A stretch of DNA of 64,000 bases, from contig PGXZ01000002.1 in assembly GCA_002839415.1 (NCBI GenBank), positions 66,098 through 130,097 of the forward strand, given 5' to 3'. The translations under genes were made by a program, and so were the position numbers. Origin of the DNA: Candidatus Saccharibacteria bacterium HGW-Saccharibacteria-1. GTDB lineage: Bacteria; Patescibacteriota; Saccharimonadia; Saccharimonadales; Saccharimonadaceae. Below are positions 47,371 through 56,019 of the stretch, piece after piece. Each line of letters begins with the position of its first letter. Position 1 is the stretch's first letter. The notes beneath the pieces are model-generated. The model ran no database searches. It was not told the origin of the DNA and saw only the letters and a program-made list of their open reading frames with translations.

Positions 47371-48234
47371 ATGAAAAACAAAAATGTTCGTTTAGCTCGT
47401 GGGTTTACAATCGTAGAGCTCCTAATAGTCATAGTAATAATAGGCATCCTAGCTGCCATAGTAATAGTATCCTACATAGGACTATCCAAAAAAGCCACCG
47501 AAGCTAGTCTAACCTCAGACCTGGACGGAGCTAAAAGACAACTAGAACTATACAAAACAGAACATGAAACATATCCAACAACAATGGATGCAAATAAATG
47601 TCCAACCGACCCTAGCCTGAAGCTGACTAGATCAGACATTACGTTTGAAGTAACTAGTGATAACGTGCCTATGACTGCGGTTGCCGTTGATCCTGATTGG
47701 GTCTCTATTGGTACACAAAAGTGGGCCAAGGCTAACTTAGATGTAGGCATAATGATAGCTGGAGTAACTACACAGACTGATAATTCAATTGTTGAAAAAT
47801 ATTGTTATGATAATGACGAAGCAAACTGTACAACTTACGGGGCACTTTATCAATGGGACGAGGCTATGAACTATGGAGATTCTGAAAAAGCTCGGGGTAT
47901 TTGTCCGGTTGGTAGCCATATTCCGAGTGATGATGAGTGGAAGATACTCGAAATATATCTTGGAATGACACAGGAGCAGGCTGATGCGGAAGGCGATCGG
48001 GGCACTGACCAGGCCGTGCAGATGAGAACTGGCGGAACTTCTGGATTGAATGTTCTTTCTGGTGGTTACGTGGCTTTCGGCGGTTTTTCTAACCTTTCTT
48101 GGGTCACTAGTTTATGGTCAAGTGCCGGTGTTTATTCGTATAATTACTTTCGTCAAATTACTCCTGGCGAAACAGTATATCGACATCAGGCAGATAGCTC
48201 CTTTGGCTTTTCGGTACGATGTCTAAAGGACTAA
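47371..48234 (+). CDS. Type IV pilin-like protein with C-terminal FISUMP-type domain
   Basis: RGFTIVELLIVIVIIGILAAI prepilin motif; TQKWAKANLDVG...YGALYQWDEAMNYG...RGICPVGSHIPSDDEWKILE...FGFSVRCLKD; ORF track start 47356 also possible. Confidence 0.82.
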   Translation: MKNKNVRLARGFTIVELLIVIVIIGILAAIVIVSYIGLSKKATEASLTSDLDGAKRQLELYKTEHETYPTTMDANKCPTDPSLKLTRSDITFEVTSDNVPMTAVAVDPDWVSIGTQKWAKANLDVGIMIAGVTTQTDNSIVEKYCYDNDEANCTTYGALYQWDEAMNYGDSEKARGICPVGSHIPSDDEWKILEIYLGMTQEQADAEGDRGTDQAVQMRTGGTSGLNVLSGGYVAFGGFSNLSWVTSLWSSAGVYSYNYFRQITPGETVYRHQADSSFGFSVRCLKD

Positions 48235-48296
48235 TTAAGCGATTGTGAGATATATAAGTTACTGTCATCTTGGCCTAAAGGGTTTCTAGTTTAAAA

Positions 48297-48817
48297 ATGA
48301 AAAATTAAATTACTCGTTTAAATAGTGTCTTAATAATTGTTGGCTTTTGGTTGTGATTATTGTGATCAGTGTATTAGCTGTTATTAATAACTGTTTAATG
48401 TAATGGTATTCAAGATTTTGTAAGAATTGCAAAAATAAAAACCGATCTAAATAATTTTACAAAGTTTATTCAAGCGGCTATTGTTAGTAGCTCAAAAACG
48501 TTAGCCGGCATTGCTGGCAATTATTGGACTGCTTGGTGTTTGCATATCAAAGGAAGCCGGCACTGGCCTGACTTTGTTTCAAAAGCTAATAGTTGTTGGA
48601 CTCGGCGTCTTTCTGAACTATATGCGATGAGTGTTGAGAGCGGAATTGATGTTCGTGGATTAACAGAACCTTTGGTTGGCCTTATTATATTGATGAAAAT
48701 GAAGGAGAGGATGGAGCCTGCCTACCCGATCATTTAACTGCATTTAACAAACAGCTCGGTGAAAATTTTGACGTTTCGGTTTTTAGAACAATTCCGTTTA
48801 GTGGCTTTTCTGTATAA
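48297..48817 (+). pseudogene. Decayed type IV pilin
   Basis: ATG AAA AAT TAA (nonsense codon 4); LLVVIIVISVLAVINN, then GIQDFVRIAKIKTDLNNFTKFIQAAIVSSSKTLAGIAGNYWTAW in another frame, then PYYIDENEGEDGACLPDHLTAFNKQLGENFDVSVFRTIPFSGFSV after a further frameshift. Confidence 0.75.
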
Positions 48818-48833
48818 AGATCAAGACTAAACT

Positions 48834-49691
48834 TTATCGCAAAGTCCACTGATTTCCACCTAGCCCACGAATTTTACCGTTAATTTCCATCATAGTGAGT
48901 GTCTGAGCGAATTCGCTGGCGTCGATGCTGGATTGATATTGCAACTCGTCGCCATCGCGGATACCGGATTGTAGTAATTCGATAATTATTGATTCTTGTG
49001 GATTTGCGCCAAGTGCTAATATTGATTGCGGTTGTAATAAATTAGGGGCAATGATTTCCAGAATGTCTTCGACGCAAGTGATTGGATGCGCGCCTTGTTT
49101 GATTAGGTTATTGCAGCCCGCCGATAAAGGACTGGTGATGTTGCCTGGTACGACAAATACTTCCCTGCCCTGTTCTAGGGCGTGCGAGACGGTTGATAGT
49201 GTTCCACTTCGAATTGCGGCTTCGGTAACGATGACAGCGTCCGACAGGCCGCTTACGATACGATTGCGTGCCAAGAACTGGAATGAACGTGCCGCGATGC
49301 CAGGTTCGTATTCACTTATAATTGCTCCGTCGCTATTTATAATGTCGTTTGCTAGACTTTTATGATTTGCGGGATAGATTGTATCGACTCCATTTGCCAG
49401 GACGGCAATAGTTTTGCCACCAGCCTCAAGCGCTGCCCTGTGGGCGATGGCGTCGACACCTAGTGCCAGACCGCTAATAATTATAATGCCACGGCTAGCT
49501 AGTTCGTAGGCAAATTTATGAGTTACCTCTTTGCCGTAAGCGGTTGGTTTGCGCGAACCAACAATTGCGACAGTGGTCATTCGCTCGCTTGGCAGTTTTC
49601 CTATAAAATGTAACTTTTCGGGACTTTTAGCAATAGTGCTTATGATCTGTAAATATTTACTGCTCTGGGGTGATATTCTATTGATTTTCAT
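48834..49691 (-). CDS. dprA: DNA processing protein DprA
   Basis: VAIVGSRKPTAYGKEVTHKFAYELASRGIIIISGLALGVDAIAHRAAL; start trimmed from TTG 49706 to ATG 49691. Confidence 0.93.
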   Translation of the reverse strand: MKINRISPQSSKYLQIISTIAKSPEKLHFIGKLPSERMTTVAIVGSRKPTAYGKEVTHKFAYELASRGIIIISGLALGVDAIAHRAALEAGGKTIAVLANGVDTIYPANHKSLANDIINSDGAIISEYEPGIAARSFQFLARNRIVSGLSDAVIVTEAAIRSGTLSTVSHALEQGREVFVVPGNITSPLSAGCNNLIKQGAHPITCVEDILEIIAPNLLQPQSILALGANPQESIIIELLQSGIRDGDELQYQSSIDASEFAQTLTMMEINGKIRGLGGNQWTLR

Positions 49692-49711
49692 ATAGTTTAT
49701 GTCCAAATGTG

Positions 49712-49740
49712 TTGACTTAATGTCAAATACGTGCTAATAT
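49712..49740 (+). promoter_or_regulatory. Sigma70-type promoter of the structured RNA
   Basis: TTGACT (49712-49717) - 17 nt - TAATAT (49735-49740). Confidence 0.75.
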
Positions 49741-49746
49741 TGGTTC

Positions 49747-49996
49747 TAGTTGGTTACATTGCGAGATTAACCAAAAGTACCTTATACCCCCTATTCTAAC
49801 TTATGTTAGGTTCTATGCAATGTGTTATGAGGTCGACTACCCTCCATCCTCATGACTATATAGCATTGCATAGATACTAACCCCTTTAACCACGGACATC
49901 TGCGATTGAATCGAGATAGTTGCGCATACCCCCGGGTGGGTTAAAGGGTAAAATGGTGCCCACAGCGATGCCCACCCTTGCTGTGGGCACTTTTTT
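49747..49996 (+). ncRNA. Unidentified structured noncoding RNA, about 250 nt, with own promoter and intrinsic terminator
   Basis: Helices: 49750-49756/49768-49774; 49796-49800/49805-49809; 49812-49822/49864-49874 (11 bp perfect) enclosing 49824-49832/49848-49856; 49882-49891/49939-49948; terminator at 3' end; no convincing ORF. Confidence 0.75.
49956..49996 (+). terminator. Intrinsic terminator of the structured RNA
   Basis: GTGCCCACAGC-gatgcccaccctt-GCTGTGGGCAC + TTTTTT, 11-bp perfect stem. Confidence 0.95.
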
Positions 49997-50017
49997 ATGG
50001 TTTTATTTTTTGTAATT

Positions 50018-50046
50018 TTGACATTTAGTACAATTTATGTTACACT
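50018..50046 (+). promoter_or_regulatory. Sigma70-type promoter for the 50099 gene
   Basis: TTGACA (50018-50023) - 17 nt - TACACT (50041-50046). Confidence 0.6.
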
Positions 50047-50098
50047 TAATATTGCGTGTAGTGATGAAGATAGTGTAACTTAAAAATGGAGGTGGAAA

Positions 50099-50569
50099 AT
50101 GATAGAAAGTATCACTTTCCTCGTAGGGGACTTCCTCTACATCTTACTGCCTGTCCTAATTGTTGCTGCTACCGTTTTCACTATGATTAGCTGGAAGCGA
50201 CAGCAGTACGGCCGCTGGGGCTTATCTGCCCTTGCGTTAGGTGGTATTGTTGCATTTGCCGCGACGTATGTTGGGACACTTAATGGTGTTTCATTGACGT
50301 TCGGTGCGTTTAATTTTGGTGCTGTTGCTATAGTTGGTGCTTTTATCGTGTCAAGCTATGCATTTGTTGCCTTGGTTAAGTTTTTAGATAAAGTTTCTGG
50401 GGTTCTGACCGAGTATATCGAGGAAAGAGCCGAAGCGCAGGAAGCTAGAATAAAACTTGATCATGAGAGAGAAGCAATTCGACAGAAAATGGAAGGGATT
50501 GATAAGCAAATTGAAGCAACCGAGGCTAAACTTAAGAAAAGAGACCTCATTAAGCGGATAGTTTCTTAA
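50099..50569 (+). CDS. Small polytopic membrane protein with C-terminal coiled coil, unknown function
   Basis: 156 aa, ~3 TMs plus EERAEAQEARIKLDHEREAIRQKMEGIDKQIEATEAKL; SD ggaggtgg. Confidence 0.75.
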   Translation: MIESITFLVGDFLYILLPVLIVAATVFTMISWKRQQYGRWGLSALALGGIVAFAATYVGTLNGVSLTFGAFNFGAVAIVGAFIVSSYAFVALVKFLDKVSGVLTEYIEERAEAQEARIKLDHEREAIRQKMEGIDKQIEATEAKLKKRDLIKRIVS

Positions 50570-50610
50570 AAAAATCTTCCAAACACACAGTCTCCGCAAC
50601 ACGCAAAATT

Positions 50611-50638
50611 GCCCTGTTAAATATTACAGGGCTTTTTT
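50611..50638 (+). terminator. Intrinsic terminator
   Basis: GCCCTGT-taaatatt-ACAGGGC + TTTTTT. Confidence 0.88.
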
Positions 50639-50688
50639 ATTTGTTTGAATTTTAAATACTTAAGTCTCAAAACCCATTTCGCGGGTGG

Positions 50689-50786
50689 CGTCCGGCGGGG
50701 CAGCGCCCGATTTACTACAAAACGGTAATCCGTTTTTATAAATCAGGGGCGGACCGGACGACAGGACCCGAGGGGTTGAGGTCCTG
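50689..50786. other. GC-rich structured element (two hairpins) downstream of pth
   Basis: CGTCCGG(50689)/CCGGACG(50754), GCCC/GGGC, GATTTA/TAAATC, AAAACGG-taat-CCGTTTT nested; second hairpin CAGGACC(50762)/GGTCCTG(50780). Confidence 0.6.
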
Positions 50787-50788
50787 GC

Positions 50789-51355
50789 CTAAATCGTTTT
50801 ATGACTAGTTATTTCGAGCTGGTTTTTGCAGAATTTGTCGATTAAATCGATGGCCTGGGGGATAATAATTTCTGATAATTGTTTCGATTCGTCGCTGCTA
50901 AATTTCGACAACACAAAACTTGCGTCGTCCATGTGCTGGCGAAGTTCGTTTGATGTGCCAATTTTGATGCGGGCGTAATTTTGATCAATTTGAGAATTGA
51001 TAGATTTGATGCCGTTATTTCCAGCCGCACTCCCCTGCTTGCGGATTCGAATCGTACCAAAAGGTAGCGACAGGTCATCGTAAATTACTAGTAGGTCAAG
51101 CTCTGGCACTAGCTTATAAAATGTGGTTATGGCGCGAACGGCCGAACCAGTCTCGTTATAATAAGTGGTCGGCTTGGCCAGCAGTACTTTTTCTCCATCA
51201 ATCGAAGTTTCAGCGATAATTGCGTGAAATTTTGACTTTGTTTCCCATTTGGCGCTCAGTTTGTTGGCTAAATCATTAAGCACGGCAATGCCGATATTGT
51301 GTCGAGTATTTTTGTAATCTGGTTCGGGATTGCCCTGGGCGAAGATCAGTTTCAT
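50789..51355 (-). CDS. pth: Peptidyl-tRNA hydrolase
   Basis: MKLIFAQGNPEPDYKNTRHNIGIAVLNDLA, LLAKPTTYYNETGSAV, LLVIYDDLSLPFGTIRIRKQGSAAGNNGIKSI. Confidence 0.95.
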   Translation of the reverse strand: MKLIFAQGNPEPDYKNTRHNIGIAVLNDLANKLSAKWETKSKFHAIIAETSIDGEKVLLAKPTTYYNETGSAVRAITTFYKLVPELDLLVIYDDLSLPFGTIRIRKQGSAAGNNGIKSINSQIDQNYARIKIGTSNELRQHMDDASFVLSKFSSDESKQLSEIIIPQAIDLIDKFCKNQLEITSHKTI

Positions 51356-51356
51356 T

Positions 51357-52739
51357 TTACTCGGTTTCTGTTGACCTAGCTAATTTTTCAGCTTCCTTTT
51401 GCTCTTTTTCGCGATTGGCTTTGATTTGTTTTTCATCGCGGAAGCTAAATTTGATTGGTGTTCCAGTGTAATTGTAGGTTTCGCGAATTTGGCGTTCAAG
51501 ATAGCGTTTGTAGCTCCAGTGTAGGAAACGAAGGTTTGAGCCATAAACCACGAACCAAGGTGGTGCGGTGTCGGTTTGGACAATATAGCGAAGTTTTGGA
51601 TGAGTGTTTTTGAGGCCAGCTGGTGGGTGTCGTTGGATGCTTTTTTGAAGTAAATCGTTTAGAACGCGAGTTTTAGTTGGTTGTTTGCGACGAGCTTCGA
51701 TATCAAGGGCTAGATCGAATAATTTGGTAACGTTTTGTCCAGTTACGCTGCTGGTAAAAATTAGTGGTGCCCATGGTGTGAAATCGAAAGTTCGGACGAT
51801 GGTTGGGGCGATTTCGTCGCGCGTAAAGGCATCTTTGCCTTCGACGCTGTCCCATTTAGTAATGACGATTGCCATGCCTTTGCCGGATTCATTAATGATA
51901 CCAGCGATTCGTTGGTCAAGCTGAGTGTTTAGTTCGTTGACGTCCATAAGTAGGAAGCAAATATCTGATTCTTCAATAGCCTGAAGGGTGCGCAATACGC
52001 TGAACTTTTCAATACCTACTTCTTGCTTGCCGGGTTTTCGCATACCAGCGGTGTCGAGTAGTTGAATGTCGCGGTCGGCGTAGCGGATTGAAACGCGGTT
52101 GACGTCGCGGGTGGTACCAGCAATGTTAGCAACAATCGCCTGCTGTTTGCCAGCAAGGGTATTAAACAAGAAACTTTTGCCGACATTTGGACGACCAATC
52201 AAGGAGATCCGCAAAATATCGTCAGATTCACCTTCGTTTTTAGCTGGAATTAGTTTAGTTACGTTGTCGAGGACTTCGGAAATACCAAAATTATGTTCAG
52301 CGCTGGTGCGAATAATTTCTTTGATACCTAGGCGTTTAAATTCTTCGATTGGTAGGCTGTTTTTGAGGTCAGCTTTGTTAGCAAGTAATAGCACCGGCTT
52401 TTTGCTGCGCAGAGCTTTTTTGGCAATAAATCGGTCCTGGTCGCTAACATATTGGCTGCTGTCAACGACAACTAAGATTACATCGGCAGCATCAGCGGCT
52501 TCGGTGATTTGCTCTTGGATCGAGGCTTCAAATTCGTCATTTGGATCCTTGAGGCCGGCAGTATCGACTAGCCAAAAACTGTGGTAGTTATATTCAACTT
52601 TGCCCAGGACGTTGTCACGGGTTGTGCCAGCTTCGCGCGCAACGATTGCTTGCTGTGATCTGACTAGGCGATTAAAAAGCGAACTTTTGCCGACGTTAGC
52701 TTGTCCAATAATTGCAACTGTGGGGAGTTTTGAGGCCAT
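51357..52739 (-). CDS. der: Ribosome-associated GTPase Der (EngA)
   Basis: Two G domains: IIGQANVGKSSLFNRL and LIGRPNVGKSFLFNTL; KH-like C-terminus; start trimmed from 52877 to MASKLPT. Confidence 0.96.
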   Translation of the reverse strand: MASKLPTVAIIGQANVGKSSLFNRLVRSQQAIVAREAGTTRDNVLGKVEYNYHSFWLVDTAGLKDPNDEFEASIQEQITEAADAADVILVVVDSSQYVSDQDRFIAKKALRSKKPVLLLANKADLKNSLPIEEFKRLGIKEIIRTSAEHNFGISEVLDNVTKLIPAKNEGESDDILRISLIGRPNVGKSFLFNTLAGKQQAIVANIAGTTRDVNRVSIRYADRDIQLLDTAGMRKPGKQEVGIEKFSVLRTLQAIEESDICFLLMDVNELNTQLDQRIAGIINESGKGMAIVITKWDSVEGKDAFTRDEIAPTIVRTFDFTPWAPLIFTSSVTGQNVTKLFDLALDIEARRKQPTKTRVLNDLLQKSIQRHPPAGLKNTHPKLRYIVQTDTAPPWFVVYGSNLRFLHWSYKRYLERQIRETYNYTGTPIKFSFRDEKQIKANREKEQKEAEKLARSTETE

Positions 52740-52799
52740 ATTGTTAGCTATTATAACAGAGAAAAGGCTGTGGCGCGAGCATAAGTGTGATATTAAAAT

Positions 52800-52827
52800 A
52801 GCCGCAGGTTTATTGTTACCTGCGGCT
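52800..52827 (-). terminator. Intrinsic terminator for the 52846-54309 gene
   Basis: AGCCGCAGGT-ttattgtt-ACCTGCGGCT, minus-strand U-rich tail. Confidence 0.8.
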
Positions 52828-52845
52828 GGAATGAATTTGCGAATC

Positions 52846-54309
52846 TTAGTTGGTGTGTTGCTGTTTATGCAGGGCAATTATAATCGTTTTTTTTGCATCT
52901 TTGCAGGCGTGGTTGTCCTTGACGACATCAAAATACGCTTTTAACTTGTTTTCTGTGATTTCAGCTGCTTCGTCATCAGTCATTTTTTTATAGAATTCAT
53001 TGATTTTGTCGTAAAATTCTTCCTCCATGCCTGGATATGACACTGCAACTGATACGATAGTGCTGCCAAAAGCTGATATTTGCTGAGGAGTTGGATTTAG
53101 CGAGAAGAAACGTTTTATGATTGTTCTGTAAATACACTTATCATCACAAAAATGAAAAGTCGAAGCGCTAATCAATAGCTCATAGATTGTGGCTTTATCA
53201 ATTCTGTCGATAAAGATTGCTTTTACAATCTCATCCTTTAGTATTCTTGCCATAACCTTGTCGCGCACGGAACCTTTTATCGAGTTGTTGATTATATCAT
53301 AAACAACCTGAAAGCTATCGTCCTCTGTGGTTTTAGCAAGAAATGATTTAATCAACTTGTCTTTGGCTAGAATTAGGCTGCCGATTTCTTTTGGAAACTT
53401 ATCTAGCAATTCTTGATAGATAAACCAATAATGAGACAGGTTATCCCTGAAGTTTAACAAACATTTAAGCAGAAAATCGCTTTGCTGTTGCTCGATTGTA
53501 AAATATTTATACAATTTAAGCATATCTCCGTCGCTAGACTCCTTTTCAATTTCTTGAGCTATGTACGTTATTAATTTATCGTCGCATTTTTCAGTCAAGT
53601 CTCTGTATAAATTATGAACCGCATTTCTAATCTCAAGTATTTCGTCTGGCGAATTGCTTCGATTTAAATCAAGTGAATAACCCCTTTTATTGCAGTAATT
53701 CAGAAAATCAGATCCGGCTGCGCAGGACTCAAATTGGACACACTTGCCTGTTTTAGTTTGATTTATATATAAATCAATCTCGGCTTTTGTTTGCTTATTG
53801 TCGACCTCTGCTTTGTAATGTGGTATTAGCTTCTTGATTCCAACCTCGTAAGCCGCGTATTGTCCAATTAGCTCGATTAGGATTGATTCGATCGCAGAGA
53901 CTTCATTTGTTTTATACATTTCTTTAACGTGAAGCTCTCGCCGTTTATCGATACATGCATTATTAGCTTTTGTGTACAATCTTGTTACCGATTTAATCAT
54001 GTCGAGCTTATCAAATTCGTTTATTGTCGCTATATCATCATAATAATCAATTTCGGTAATACTTTCTGCAATTTTATTATCTGTCATTTTTGCGAATTCG
54101 GCTATTTCGACTAGGTTATAGTTGGGTATCAGGTTTGACGTAGCGAAAGAATCAACTATGTCATAAACTACGTCGTTTATATATTTATGATGCGTGTCGC
54201 TGTGAAAACTATTCATGTTGTTTGAAATATCTGGCCTAACGATGCTGAGCATTTCTTCAACTTCTATAACTATTACTGGCTTGACGGCTTCTTCTTGTTG
54301 GATTTTCAT
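52846..54309 (-). CDS. Large hypothetical cytosolic helical protein (487 aa)
   Basis: Long ORF with SD-like AAAGGGGG upstream and terminator downstream; no recognised motif. Confidence 0.65.
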   Translation of the reverse strand: MKIQQEEAVKPVIVIEVEEMLSIVRPDISNNMNSFHSDTHHKYINDVVYDIVDSFATSNLIPNYNLVEIAEFAKMTDNKIAESITEIDYYDDIATINEFDKLDMIKSVTRLYTKANNACIDKRRELHVKEMYKTNEVSAIESILIELIGQYAAYEVGIKKLIPHYKAEVDNKQTKAEIDLYINQTKTGKCVQFESCAAGSDFLNYCNKRGYSLDLNRSNSPDEILEIRNAVHNLYRDLTEKCDDKLITYIAQEIEKESSDGDMLKLYKYFTIEQQQSDFLLKCLLNFRDNLSHYWFIYQELLDKFPKEIGSLILAKDKLIKSFLAKTTEDDSFQVVYDIINNSIKGSVRDKVMARILKDEIVKAIFIDRIDKATIYELLISASTFHFCDDKCIYRTIIKRFFSLNPTPQQISAFGSTIVSVAVSYPGMEEEFYDKINEFYKKMTDDEAAEITENKLKAYFDVVKDNHACKDAKKTIIIALHKQQHTN

Positions 54310-54478
54310 ATTGAAAAACCCCCTTTAAGTATTTGTTTTCAGGTAACGTTCTAAGATTTGCAAATTATTAAGGTACTGGCTTTGTTTTTTTCAAAAAAGC
54401 TAGCATAGGTCACTTTAGTATATATTATTCAATGTGTCAAATAATAATCCGAGCTTTAAGACCTTGCGGGTATTAAAA

Positions 54479-54502
54479 AGCCACAAGAATAAACTTGTGG
54501 CT
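54479..54502 (-). terminator. Intrinsic terminator for the 54526-56019 gene
   Basis: AGCCACAAG-aataaa-CTTGTGGCT with minus-strand TTTTT. Confidence 0.85.
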
Positions 54503-54525
54503 GAGCAATTTGTAAAACCAAGAAA

Positions 54526-56019
54526 CTAAATCGAACCAAGCGCCATTCTGTGAGCTTTTTCAATCGCAAGATCTTTTAGCCTATGTGTTGCCGCATTGTC
54601 GCAGCTGCTGATATATTCACATAAAGTTTCAAGTTCATCAGGGTTGACTGCCTGAATTATCTCTTGCTTGCATAAAAGAGCTATCGTTGTTGCAATTGTT
54701 TCGTCGATTTCCATGAGTTTTTTTATGGAAAAATCTATATTTTCACAGATTTCGACAATATCTTTGGTCAAACAACCAAGGCAAAGTAATCTATCGACAA
54801 AAGCTAGTGCAGCTTTTTTGCCACGACAATTTACGAGTAACGATTTGCTATGGGTCCGTAGTTCGTCGAGACTTGCGCTTCTTATGCTCTCGATAGTTTT
54901 TGACTGCACGGTTTCGTCTGTTGTTATGGCGGTATTTTCAACTGAATCTATCACCTTACAAATCTCGACAATGTTATTTTTTCCCTCGAAATAGTCAACT
55001 AACTGTCTTTTTAGGACGCTTATTTTACGCTTGTCGTATGGAAACAGTGATTTGAATTCCAAATAGATAAAAATGTTACTTTCGGAGTTACTATTTATGG
55101 ACTGCGACCATTTCATTAGGAAGTTTTTCTTAAGGCGCACGGGACATTGAGGGTATAGGTTTTCATAAATATTGTCGTCAGATACAGTACTTATCATATT
55201 TTTGAAAATCCGTCGCATTCTCAATTCACACAAAACAGTAATTACCAAGTAACTATTTTCATTTGCATTTTGCTTGATGTCTTGAATCTCTTGTAGCGAG
55301 TTTGTATTTTTTAGTTTCGCTATTTGCTCGACCTTGTTAATTTTTTTCAATCTTTTTGATAGATCATTGAAAAGATTCTCACTAAGGTATGCGTCAAGAT
55401 AATTCGGTATTTTGTTTTTGATGTCGTTTATGTGATATTGTAATTCACTGCTAGATATCTTTCGTTTCCCCTCGGATAAATAAATTGATACCAATTTTTT
55501 TGATCCAAAGCTATAGGCCTTGAGGTTGTAATCGTATGGATCGAGATTTTTTTCAATGCTTTTGAGTATTTTCTCGAGCGATTCTTTGCTGTTTGTGGCT
55601 TTTAACTTTGACGTATATATATGGTCAATTTTTTTATCACAGGCATTTTGAACACCGTAGCTCATGCGACTGTCCATAATTGATCTGATGCTAAGTAGTG
55701 TGTCGATTTTTTCAAGCCTGTTGATTTCGTCAATGTAATGCGATTCGAATCTTTCGTTAAGCAATAGAGCTGGAACTTTGCTACTGGTTTTATTGCCAGC
55801 TTTTTGAAGGCTAGCTAGGCTATAGTATGGAATTTCATTTATGAGATTCTTAATAACCGCAGTAACGTCACTATAGTTATAACTTACTTCCTTATGTTTA
55901 TATGTATTAGTGAAATAATAACCATGATTTTTTCTGCCAGTGATTTTTGCAATTGCCTCTACTCTTTCAATCAAACCATAAATATCAAGTTCGCTGACTT
56001 TCTTTGCTCGTTTTTTCAT
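54526..56019 (-). CDS. Large hypothetical cytosolic helical protein (497 aa)
   Basis: Long ORF, SD AAGGAGGTTTTTTCGCA ATG, terminator downstream; no recognised motif. Confidence 0.65.
   Translation of the reverse strand: MKKRAKKVSELDIYGLIERVEAIAKITGRKNHGYYFTNTYKHKEVSYNYSDVTAVIKNLINEIPYYSLASLQKAGNKTSSKVPALLLNERFESHYIDEINRLEKIDTLLSIRSIMDSRMSYGVQNACDKKIDHIYTSKLKATNSKESLEKILKSIEKNLDPYDYNLKAYSFGSKKLVSIYLSEGKRKISSSELQYHINDIKNKIPNYLDAYLSENLFNDLSKRLKKINKVEQIAKLKNTNSLQEIQDIKQNANENSYLVITVLCELRMRRIFKNMISTVSDDNIYENLYPQCPVRLKKNFLMKWSQSINSNSESNIFIYLEFKSLFPYDKRKISVLKRQLVDYFEGKNNIVEICKVIDSVENTAITTDETVQSKTIESIRSASLDELRTHSKSLLVNCRGKKAALAFVDRLLCLGCLTKDIVEICENIDFSIKKLMEIDETIATTIALLCKQEIIQAVNPDELETLCEYISSCDNAATHRLKDLAIEKAHRMALGSI

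Noticed and set aside
48540-48737. 65-aa plus-strand ORF as an independent gene
   Set aside because: Better explained as one frame of the decayed pilin (48297-48817)
50672-50795. GC-rich element as RNase P RNA, SRP RNA or a tRNA
   Set aside because: No RNase P, SRP or tRNA signature motifs recognisable on either strand
52099-52587. 162-aa plus-strand ORF
   Set aside because: Antisense shadow of der with no start context
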